DNA of 64,000 nt from Agaricus subrufescens. Taxonomy: Eukaryota > Basidiomycota > Agaricomycetes > Agaricales > Agaricaceae. Position 1 is the first letter of the stretch. Each line of letters opens with the position of its first letter. Positions 11,364 through 21,154 of this stretch are shown in pieces. The notes under the pieces are model-generated. The model searched no databases. It was not told where the DNA came from and saw only the letters and a program-made list of their open reading frames with translations. The stretch covers positions 88,166 to 152,165 of the forward strand of contig JAQOTE010000018.1 of the NCBI GenBank assembly GCA_029945375.1, given 5' to 3'. Made by a program: the position numbers and the translations under genes.

Positions 11364-11499
11364 GACGGAGTCGATGACGATGATTATAGTTCCGACGAAT
11401 CCGACAAGCCACAAGTCCGCGTGGGAAGTATCATGCCTTGCCTGTGTCCGCAAACGATGATGCTAAACATCTCTTAGCTCGGAGCTGGGGCCCCGGGTA

Positions 11500-11640
11500 T
11501 GCAGCTCAGGGCTTCTGAACGCTGACCAACCTATTGACAATCATTGCATTCGTACTCTCCCCAATTCGAGCAACAGAAACATATACTCGACTTTCGCGAG
11601 TGAGGTCAACTCCGCTATTCTCAAATATAGCAGAACGAGT
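11500..11640 (+). pseudogene. Laccase exon relic
   Basis: Translation from about 11512 gives an ADQP-like start, then IRTLPNSSNRN, STFASEVNSAILKYS. This matches residues around [27 protein letters not shown] of laccase 1 and the same part of laccase 2. It corresponds to the 5' portion of laccase exon 9. Even the acceptor (GCAG followed by CTCAG) is visible at about 11501, after which roughly a dozen bases are missing relative to laccase 2. No other laccase exon and no copper-binding motif is found nearby. Similarity stops near 11640. Confidence 0.65.
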
Positions 11641-13978
11641 GGTACTCAAGCTCCAAGACTTGACTACTTTGAAATCACCCCTGGAAAACTTCTTGCCCAG
11701 GCTGACCTTCTTGTCGTAACTCGCACTGGCATCCCTCGTTCAATATTGAAGTTCTATTTCGGCTAGATCAGGTAGAAGAATTTATTGGCATACTAATTGC
11801 CGTGAATAGTGCATGTTCTCATTGGCTCCACCTTCCCGGGCGGTCACTTGCTCGCCTGACAATCATGCGCCTTTTATTGCCCCTTCCCTGGAAACCTGAC
11901 AGCTACTTCATCTGTCAGCTTCTCGCATCAGTACGGCGTTCCGAGGCGGGCTGATATCAGTGCTATATACCATACTAAACGTTTTGTACAAGAGTGGAAG
12001 GGTCACGTATCTGAGGCTTAGTCTATCAAAACATATTCAACACACCCAAAAACTTTGGTGAGTTCTTTATTTCGTCTCGGAATGCAAACCCATCTAGAAG
12101 TTCGACTAGGGCTTTTCATCGAAGGGTTGAGGGTTGTGTTATCTGGATGGAGTCTATGGTTTAGTTTCATCTCTATTTTCTTAGAGCTACAGAACTCTGA
12201 TGGAGGGGGTCCCCTCATGTATCTGCCGTTTAGTCTTCCTCACCTTCTTTTACATCTTAGTGGCGAAGAACCTCATCTTCAAGTCACTGGTGCGAAGGTG
12301 GCGTTATCCACTTTTCTGCGAATGTTATCTCATACACAACGACTCTTACTCATGAGTCGAAAGGACGTCTTTATCTCGTTTATGCTTGTGATGGGATACC
12401 TGCACTGCGTCTCCTGGCCTCCTAATCAGTGACACTGTCCGAGCATGATATTTGCCCCATCCTCGGGAATTCTGCGTGTAAGATTGAATTAGCACATAGA
12501 ACATGAAGCACTACCTAACTTATTATAGAAAATCTGCCAAGTCATCGAATATGCAAATTGGCACGCCTAGAACCAAGACGTCGTGTTATCCCCGGTGACA
12601 TCCATTCCTGGACAGGCTGGACTACGATACACTGGAGGAGCATATGACAGACGCCGTGAGATAGAGGCATTTGTTGGCAGGTTTAAGTATCCTAGAATGT
12701 ATCACCAATTTCATGACGCGATAGATTACAAGCAACGCTTTTAGTGTGTAACAGGTGAAAATGAGTCCTACACGGTGGCGTGATGAGGAGCGAGCTTTAG
12801 ATCAGATTCTGTATTTTAGCGTGTAACCTACAAAGAATGCTGACCCTTCAATGGCTAGTCGTCCGGTACCCAAGGTCAATAGCGTGCTCCACAGAAAAAT
12901 GACGAAGAGGGACAACATCACTCGTGAACATTACGTAATCACATCATTTCGCTACAATCGAGTTCTGACTTTACCCCATCATCATATCGAAACCATCATA
13001 TATCCGCTCAACGTGCCACGGTAATGAGCAGCATATATTGAGTTATACATCAAAAGTCTCAAGCTGTTTCGCGGTAATCATTTCTACCAACAGGTCCAGC
13101 CACCCAGCCTGATTTGAACGTAGTACTCAGACTCAGCCTTTGCCATGCAATCTTATGCAGATATGCGCTAATAGACTGGCCCACCCTTCACCCGGCACAC
13201 CGCCGCTGCATTCGTGGCTTCATCTAGCCTATCAAGCCAATACCAAAGCAGAATGGCCTTCCTTTTATTGAGTCTGTAATTTGCCAAACCATTCGAATCC
13301 CAGCATGCAGGGTCGTCGAATGCCCCTTCTTTCTGCCTTTACCAAAAATGGCTAATGGAGATTTAATAAATTTAGGTGAGTAGTGCTGTTATATTTTGGT
13401 CTTATAAAATCTGCGCCTCAATACTTTGTATCTAGAACCATGAAGGAGTACCGAGAATGCTTTAATCTGCGCTTGATTTGTGGAAACCGTACCAGGTATT
13501 TCTCTTTCGTGTATACTCTACGTTGAGGTCTTGGTATTCGCTATCTCGTCTTTGGTGGCTCGACGCGCCCACTATCAAAACCAAGGTGTTCTTCCCGCTA
13601 ATAAGCATTGAACGGTCGTCTGATGTGGGGCTTGGGATAGATGTTCTAAGTGGCCATGCTCCACATCGATAGTTTGCCAGGACCGGGTTCCAACTCTCAT
13701 ACCATCCCGTTTTGAGGCCTATCCCCGGGGAACCAAAGAACACTCGCTGCACCGTTTGGATATTTGACGAGTTATTTTAATCAATAACACCACTCTTCAA
13801 GTTATCATAAAAATTCCTAAATCCCAGTTGGACAAGCCTTACCTCATTAGAATTGTGGCGATTTTGGCATACTTCGTATGGGCGATGCCTGAAGATATAA
13901 AGCAGATCTGGCCACCCCCGTTCTCTACGTCCTCAGGCCCTTGCTTTTCTTCCCTCCCCACTTCAGTCACTCAAGAGG
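11641..13978. other. Long intergenic interval, decayed coding scraps possible
   Basis: No intact gene is found. A leucine-rich translation at about 11760-11950 (SACSHWLHLPGRSLARLTI) resembles F-box/LRR proteins but is soon broken by stops. An open frame at 12055-12432 (+) and one at 13462-13752 (-) have no recognisable domain. The last 100 bases are the laccase 1 promoter. Confidence 0.35.
13895..13902 (+). promoter_or_regulatory. TATA box of laccase 1
   Basis: ATATAAAG lies 77-84 bases before the laccase ATG at 13979. A similarly placed element precedes laccase 2. Its assignment rests on position and sequence only. Confidence 0.5.
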
Positions 13979-16578
13979 ATGCAGCTCACACTACTGTTTA
14001 GTTGCCTCCTCGTATGGGCAACAACTGCCTTGGCAGATACAGTTGGCCCAACGGGCACTCTGACGCTTTCTAACCAAGAGGTATCTCCGGACGGTTTTCG
14101 GCGTCTGTAAGTAGCGATACTACATGTCAGATGTATACTAACATACCTCGGTAGGGCCTCTGTCATCAATGGTGGAACCCCTGGGCCTGCCATTACAGTG
14201 AATAAGGCGAGTTTTATATATATTTGTGTCAACGAGGTACTCAATGCTCCCTTAGGGCGATCGAGTGAGACTTGACGTAGTTAATGGCCTGACAGATGAT
14301 CATGAAGTCCTCGGAACTTCCATCGTTAGTGTCATTAATATCGCTCACTAGGAAGGCAGGTGCTCAGACGTGTTCTATGTAGCATTGGCACGGCATAACT
14401 CAGCGCGGGACTAACTTTATGGATGGGGTCGCCGGCGTTACTCAGTGTCCTATTGCGCCTAACAGTTCTTTCTTGTATGATTTTACAGTCGATCAGGTTG
14501 GTACCTTTTGGTACCATTCCCACTTTGGTATGTTGGTCATTTCTTGGATAAACGCGAAATGGGCTTAGCATATTTCAGGTGTACAGTACTGTGATGGCAT
14601 TCGGGGGCCCTTCATCATCTACGACTCGAATGATCGTCTGAATTTGTTCTATGATAGTAAGTGTTTCATTACAAAGTTCTCGTCGGCGAACTGAGAAATT
14701 CTCCACGCAGTTGATGATGGTGAGCTCGTTTATCTCTGCCCTCCGACCTACTGATACCAATTACCTTAAGAGTCAACCATCATCACACTATCCGAATGGT
14801 GATTTTTAAGGCTTGTGTAATTGCATACAAGAACTAACATGTATACTTATATATAGGTACCACACTCCTGCTGTCGACCTTCAAGGTGGTCGCGCAGCCG
14901 GGGATGCCACACTGATCAACGGTCTAGGACGATACCCTGGGGGACCCAGCTCCGCGCTAGCTGTTGTCAACGTCCAGTCAGGAAAACGCTACCGTCTCCG
15001 TCTCATTTCTATGTCTTGCGACCCCAGTTTCGTCTTCTCAATTGATGGTCACAATCTCACCGTCATCGAAGCCGATGGTACCTCGCTCCAGGCCGAGACT
15101 GTCGATCATGTTGAGATCTTTACTGGTGAGTCACTCTTACAAGAGATACAATTGAGACCGAATTAAAATTCGGAAACAGCCCAACGTTATTCGCTCGTGC
15201 TGAAAGCGGACCAACCTGTGGACAATTATTGGATTCGTGCTCTTCCGAGTTCAGGCAACAGAAACCTATCTTCGACTTTCGATGGTGGAGTCAATTCAGC
15301 GATTCTCAGGTACAACGGAGCGGGCCTTGACGAGCCGACTACTAGGCGTCCACCTCTTGTCAACCCACTTGTCGAGTCCAAACTGCGCCCATCCCCAGCT
15401 ATGGTGGTTCCAGGGAAGCCTACTCCAGATGGTGCTGATCAAGTCATCAACTTAGACTTTGACTTTGACGAAGAAGGGCGGTTTACCATAAATAATGCTA
15501 CCTTCATACCTCCCACTGTCCCGGTCTTGCTTCAACTCTTGAGCGGAACGCAGAATGCTCATGACCTGCTTCCTCACGGGTCTGTATACACCATAAAGCT
15601 CGGTCAGACTATTCAGGTCAATATGCCGAGCAACTATCCTGCAGGACCCCATCCGTTCCATCTCCATGGTGTAAGTGGTTCTGCCCGCTGTGAATAGCAG
15701 CTGCATATACTGACGAAACACTGTCTTAATACAGCATAACTTCAGCGTCATACGAGAACCCGATTCTGATTCGTTCAACTTTGACAATCCGATCGTGAGG
15801 GACACAGTGAACCTCGGTAGTGTCGAAGGCGGCAAAGTTTCGTTCCGTTTCATAGCTGATAATCCTGGTCCCTGGATCTTCCACTGGTGAGTTCATTTAG
15901 ATTTTTCTGGTTCACCATCACTCAGTAGTTTTTACCGTCAGCCACATCGATTTCCATCTCGCTGCGTGAGTTCTCTCAACTCATTTATAAACTTCAATGA
16001 TTCATCAGTTTTTAAACCAGCGGCCTTGCAATTGTATTCGCCGAAGCACCCGATGATGTCGCCGCGGCTAGTGCCGGCATTCCTTGTTCGTAGTTTTATT
16101 CCTTGCTCGTGGAGACTCTGCTCACAAAGTGCTTGTAGCTGATTGGGACTCGCTTTGCCCTACCTGGAATGCTGAACCGGACTCGGTCAGGAACGCCGGT
16201 GATATCGAAACTATTGGCAATGGTTCTACTACCAGCCTCAGCCCTTCCATCAGCAATAGTTTCATTACCAGTAACACCCCTACAGCTAGCAATAGCTTCA
16301 CTGCAAGCAGCTTCATCACCAGCGATATCCCTACTTCCGGCGGTAGCTTCTTCCCCGGTCATAGCTCTACCGCCAGCAATAGCTTCATTACCAACGATAT
16401 TCCTACCGCTAGCAATAGCTTCGTCACGAGCGGTAGTTCTACTGACAGCAATAGCTTCATTACCAGCAACAGGCCTACCCCCAGCGGTAGCTTCGCTACT
16501 AGCATTAGCATCATTACCAGCAATAGGCCCACCCCCAGCGGTAGCTCTACTAGAGGTAGCTCTACTAGAGGCGCCTAG
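13979..16578 (+). CDS. Laccase 1 (secreted multicopper oxidase) with Ser/Thr repeat tail, 649 aa
   Basis: Thirteen exons fit: 13979-14106, 14155-14206, 14256-14324, 14383-14527, 14579-14656, 14711-14719, 14771-14798, 14857-15125, 15180-15670, 15735-15886, 15942-15965, 16021-16085 and 16139-16578. The signal peptide (residues 1-20) ends at ALA. All four copper motifs are present: HWHG in exon 4, WYHSH in exon 4, HPFHLHG in exon 9 and HC-HIDFHL across exons 10-11. It should oxidise phenolics with reduction of O2 to water outside the cell. Exon 6 is only 9 bases, and intron 2 begins with GC (AAG|GCGAGT); both are shared with laccase 2. Residues 1-524 are of normal length. Laccase 2 stops right after the homologous NAG, whereas here a Ser/Thr/Asn-rich tail of 125 residues follows, built of degenerate 11-12-residue repeats. 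Confidence 0.9.
16220..16576 (+). repeat. Degenerate 33-36 bp tandem repeats coding the laccase 1 tail
   Basis: The units begin with AGCAATAGCTTCATTACCAG or close variants and recur about ten times. They encode SNSFITSN-(I/R)-PT-(A/S/P)-S motifs. The tract stays in one frame up to the TAG at 16576-16578. Spacing is imperfect, with partial units near 16290 and at the end, where GGTAGCTCTACTAGA is doubled. Confidence 0.8.
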
Positions 16579-17528
16579 GCACTCTTTAACAACACAATCC
16601 CTCGACTATTGATTAGCCAAACACCTGAAGGTCTTTCTCCATCCCTTCATTCTCGGAGTTTTGTCGTATATGTGTATCTACTCTGTTTGTCGTTTGCCGT
16701 ATTAGTGATGTCTAGTTCGTACCAATTTGTTACTTATCCGTGTAGTTGAAAAAAAAAAAGTCTTATCGTCGCTCTTGCTTGTTAGTACCGTTTGAGTCGC
16801 ACGACTCTCGCCTTGACCTGAGCCACAAACTCTGCTCCGTTCCGTCATGTCAACTAAACAAACGAACAAATCAACATGACGAGTTGTTACAAACCCATTA
16901 GCCTTCTTTCGGAGAATTACTTGACAGTTTCTGCTCACTCATTTGCCAGAGCAGAGTAAAAATGACACAAAGACAACAGATAAAGTTTCCTCCGAGCCAA
17001 GGGGATTTTTCGCGGGTAAAAAAAAGTAGAGTTTGGAACTGGAGGCGGTAAATTAGCCCCAGTTTGTCCTGATGTTGGGTTTGGGCGATGACAAATAAAG
17101 ATCGAAAACAAAAGGAACGGGATGGCGAAAACGATATGGGGAAGCCTAATGAAGATAATTGAATCTCCTTATGTATATACCTTTCGTCCGACGTTATATT
17201 AGAGTTATCATACATATATATATATGATTTCATATACGGGGCATGGGGGTCGAACCGCAGGCTGTCGCCCCCGCATTGAATGCTCTTGTTGTTTGCTATT
17301 GAGTTCATTGGGTCATCCCTCAGCGCAGCTGCTCGATTTCTGCTGGACCTGATCTGGGCGTTGTCTGGACGCGTCGAGTACGGACACCGCGAGAAAGTGC
17401 CCCTAACCGGAAGATGCCGGGAATCCCGGTTTCGCATCGCAGCAATATAAAAGGAGCGGATATTATGATTTTGAGTCTTCTGCAGCAATGCAAGAAAAAG
17501 GAAAATAATGTAATGACAACCATGAACT
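16579..17528. other. Intergenic between convergent laccase 1 and COX5
   Basis: This holds the 3' regions of two genes. There is a TA microsatellite near 17213-17224 and A-rich runs near 16749 and 17018. No gene is seen. Confidence 0.5.
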
Positions 17529-18372
17529 CTATTTCGATTGTACAAAGCCTTTGCCCTGGTAACCCTCCGATGAAATACCTGCGCGGAAAGGAGGTCAATG
17601 CTGGAAATTTTTTACTCTAAAGGTAAAAGACACACCTGTGATAGGATTGAGCTTCATCTCTAGAGCGCGCTCGTTGGTAGCCTCCTGCCATTCCTTGCTC
17701 AAGGTCTTGGGTGCGGGTGGTGCTAGAATGAGATTATATTGGGATGAGGGCGTTGTCAGGGCGTATGCAGGGACGTACCAATAGCATGGATGGCGGTATA
17801 TACCACACCAGTAAGTGCAACAAGGCCAGCAGTATACAAGTAAATCTTGAATCTATCCGCAGGCGTGTCTATGGGAGCTCGTGGCCCATGTGGTCCGAAA
17901 GCGACGTAGTAAGCTGGTGCGTGTCCGACGCGTCCGCATGTCGATAGCGCGTGCAGAAGAAGGGTCGAGAAGGGCGTAGTCGGTAGGAGAGAGAAAGAGA
18001 GAGTACAATGAGCATACAATGAACAACGAAAGGGAGAGGACACCCACACCCGACTTGCGCCGGTCAAGTGCACCGGGGTCGGAAAAAAACAAAGTGCAGA
18101 TACTCACCAGCTTTCTTTTCGTCAATCGAGAGTTCTTTCCAGTCCTTTTGTTGGATGGACTCTAGTTGCTGGTGTACCGATGCCTTTTCCTCTGGGGAAA
18201 GTTTTGTCCATGAAGCCTCTACGTTGGAAATGGAAACGGGGGTTACTGCGGCCGAGGTAGAGACGGAGGATGCGGCGGGGGCGGAGTGGGGGGGCACAGT
18301 GGTGGCGATGGCGCGGTGGAGGGCGGCGGGGGCTCGGGGACGGGCGAGGCGGGCAGCAGCAGCGAGGTACAT
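17529..18372 (-). CDS. COX5: Cytochrome c oxidase subunit (fungal COX5, mammalian COX IV type), 178 aa
   Basis: The exons on the minus strand are 18372-18108, 17913-17779, 17722-17636 and 17578-17529. The N terminus is rich in Ala/Arg without acids, as expected of a mitochondrial presequence (MYLAAAARLARPRAPAALHR). Family landmarks follow: WTKLSPEEKASVHQQLE, KDWKELSIDEKKA, YYVAFGPHGPRAP, a single helix (YTAGLVALTGVVYTAIHAI), then KEWQEATNERALEMKLNPITG and a final EGYQGKGFV. The subunit sits in the inner mitochondrial membrane as part of complex IV, contacting the catalytic core. Phases 1/2 are consistent across all three introns. It is a single-copy housekeeping gene, so it marks a conserved island between accessory blocks. 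Confidence 0.93.
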
Positions 18373-18597
18373 GGTTGCTCGACGCGGAAGGAGACTGGCT
18401 GCTCGCTTATCCCCGCGCTCCCTCTTCTCACACCCGGGACTTTCCGGCGTCACGCACACATCTGATTTGGTATTACAGGTCCATCATAAATATAAAGTCC
18501 ATGTAGCATAACTCTCAGAACAACGCCGGCGACGGGCAACACGTGAGGGCTGCCGAGGGGCAGCCAGGAAATACTGTCAAACTGTCAGCATCCAGCT

Positions 18598-19022
18598 TCA
18601 AAGGCATAAGAAAGGCCCCGTACGTATTACGAGCAGCGCGAAAGCCAGCAGGCCTATCAGCCCAGTCACTGAAAATCACGTTAATGAGCCTGCTGATTCG
18701 TCGTTGAACCAGAAGTCCACTTACAAACCCAAATAACTACCCGGTCTTCCGGACGGTAGCGCAGGACTAATATTACTGCTACCACGCTGGCCAGCAGCGC
18801 AATAAACACCACCACCGCGACAATTCTACGCTTGTCCATTGCTCTTTCTGACCGGTCTGGTTGGTCAAGTTGATTCAGCGGTTGTTGTTGCTCTATTAAG
18901 GGGAGCGCATATTCTTGTCTCGGTGCATAAGAGGTGGGAGGGGATAGCATGGGAGCGTGGGCTTCATAGGGTAAAGACGGGGCAGGAAATTTAGGTGCTT
19001 GGGAGTGGTCTTCAGCCGCCAT
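18598..19022 (-). CDS. Small proline-rich membrane protein with two hydrophobic segments, about 122 aa
   Basis: Exons 19022-18725 and 18668-18598 are joined through a GTAAGT...CAG intron. The start is the ATG at 19022; the frame also runs upstream from a GTG, which is not used. Residues 1-70 are Pro/Gln-rich and soluble (SLPYEAHAPMLSPPTSYAP), then a basic MDKRR precedes a helix (IVAVVVFIALLASVVAVILV). A charged turn leads into a second helix created by splicing (LTGLIGLLAFALLVI). Reading through the intron would instead end in a polar tail, giving a single-pass protein of 113 aa. I do not recognise a family. It is divergent from nothing close by, and its 3' end faces COX5 on the same strand. 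Confidence 0.5.
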
Positions 19023-20690
19023 TAGTAGAAAGAAATAACTAGAGAGTCTGGAGCCAGTCACTGCTACTTAAACGATTGAGCACAGAGCCCTACCGTGTGC
19101 ATTTAATATTCATTCTCAGGCTAGTCGTGATCAAGGCAGTGCTGGCGATACCCATCTCTCCAACATCATGCGACAAAATCTGGTTGGTTAACTAATGCAT
19201 TCACCAAGAGCATTTACGCCCGACCCATCGGTCATTCTATTCTCTGACTGCTAGAAAATGTGTTTTGAGCTGAGCTGGAATCCAGGAATACACATGCATA
19301 CATACAGGTCAACTTTACAGCTGCCCAAGGAATGCTGTGCCGAACGGTTTCTAGAAGGGCCGCAGTATGAGGTAAGAATAATTATAACATACCGGAGCTT
19401 CTCCCCGTGGTAGTTGGTTCGAGAAGTGCGGGATTCCCTCAAAGCTCATATTTTAGGATGGTGATATGGCAGAGCTCTTGAACAAACATCTTCATCGCCG
19501 TCAACTAACCTCATCCCAATCCCTCAGCCTTCAAACCCGCCCGCCAGCTATGCCATGCTGTGTTTATTCAACATGTCAGACCAAAAGCGAAACTAATAAG
19601 ACATCTCTTCTCCACGAAATCCCTAATGGGAGTAAATAAGTCGTTTCCGCAGTTGTTACTTCCCTTGCTAGAAGCTGATGAATGATATCATTGGGCGATG
19701 TTCAACGTTATCCGACCCTATCCGTCGTCCACGCGACCATACTATTGGCCGGAGCGTATATCCCTTTTTGGACAAGCTTGCTCTTCAACAGACTGCAAGG
19801 AAGCCGAACACGTTTGAGGACTCATTTGAGCCTTTCCACTGAAGCACGAGCACAGCATAATGCTGTACAAACGATAAAAATACATAAGCTATGTGTCCAT
19901 TTTTAACGTCACTGTCCGAGCCATACCGCTAATCAATCAATGTTTAATTCCCGCGCCTTTCAGTTTTTCCTCCGTTTCATTATTTAGTACCTGTTTTGAG
20001 ATTCAACGAGCACTGCATCCATTAACTTGCATTCTACCTTACCTTTTCGCTTTATCATAGACCGCAAGAGAAATACAATGCCCAACACCACCAAGCCAAC
20101 CCCCGTCTCAGTGTTGTACGCGATTAACTTGTATGGCTTTGGCAGACCATTGCCATCCAGAGGCCAAATTAACAGCCTCATGCCCTACTGTAACCAGCAG
20201 AGCTATGACTTCTGTTTCCTTTTTATCAACGGGGCACTGTTGTCAGCACCAGTACCCACACCGTACCTCTAGCACAAAGTTATATACTCCATGGCTATTA
20301 ATAGCCCCGGGACCACGTTCAATGACGCCACTACTAATGCCAGTGTCACCGGATTGACATATATCCATCTCCCGAGATGGATCTCTACTCTGATTCCCCC
20401 CAGACATTTATCGAGCTCACTTGGGCCATATATAATATTGACTATCATAGCATATTCACTGAGATATCCTCGCCTCGAAATAAAAGTAGTGGAAACCGAA
20501 ACTCAAATGTCTTCACATCAACCCGAGAAACAACTACAATCGGTTTCTTCAGTCTTGTCGGGAAAGATACAAAGTCAAACTGTCAAAAGGAAATGCAGTG
20601 GCAATTGATATACAATATTTGTTATACAAAGTTCAGAGTATCAGTTGACAATCATCTTCTCGCCGCCTCGGTAAATCAAAGTGGGGTCCC
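19023..20690. other. Intergenic, no gene seen
   Basis: Both strands have only short frames without conserved motifs or good splice partners. Confidence 0.45.
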
Positions 20691-21154
20691 TCAATTTCTT
20701 CTCCACCTGCGCAAGGTAGAAAGCACTTCGCGTGGTGTGTGTGAACCCCAAGCCATGTCATCCTCATCAAGAAAATCCGCTACCTCTGCAGGCTCTGGTG
20801 TAGGTGACCTCCACGATGTATGCTCTGGAGTAGGTGACCTCAACGATGCATGTTCTGGAGTAGGCGACCTCCATGATGCAATCACTTCGCCAATCATCTT
20901 AACGTGCTGCCTAGGGCTAAGGCGATAGGTGGGCACGAAGGCCATGTTATCTTCCTCTATGGTTTCTGCCTCCTGTCGATTACAAGTTGGGTCAGGAATT
21001 GATAACGATTCGAGTGCGGGTAGACTCACAAAAACGGGTTTGTTCGCTTCCAACAGCTGCTTGCTGGATGTAGAGGTCATGTAGCTGGTGGTTTCCTAGA
21101 AGGCGGAGGGGTTAGATTTATGGCATTCACCATAAAACCCATAGAACTCACCAT
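20691..21154 (-). CDS. Small repeat protein, about 135 aa, possible start-codon-only first exon
   Basis: The main exon is 21095-20691. Directly upstream, ATG 21154-21152 is followed at once by GTGAGT, and the acceptor CTTCTAG precedes 21095 in phase. The model is therefore ATG alone in exon 1, then METTSYMTSTSSKQ. If this is wrong, translation starts at the internal Met, about six residues further. The protein is acidic and contains three consecutive 11-residue repeats of the form SWRSPTPEHAS. The C terminus is DMAWGSHTPREVLSTLRRWRRN-like and basic. No domain, signal peptide or helix is seen. I do not recognise it. Confidence 0.4.
20803..20880. repeat. 33-bp tandem repeat, about 2.5-3 copies
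   Basis: On the + strand the core GGTGACCTCCACGATGTATG recurs every 33 bases, separated by CTCTGGAGTA or close variants. It encodes the SPTPEH repeats of the minus-strand gene at 20691-21154. Divergence is a few bases per copy. Confidence 0.75.

Noticed and set aside
12055..12432. 125-codon + strand ORF near 12.2 kb
   Set aside because: There is no recognisable motif, no splice partner and no promoter; the translation is hydrophobic and Leu-rich in an irregular way. Kept only as a note in the interval entry.
16096..16362. Minus-strand ORFs across the laccase 1 repeats
   Set aside because: Low-complexity repeats are open in several frames; the + strand frame is continuous with the laccase and has the matching splice site.
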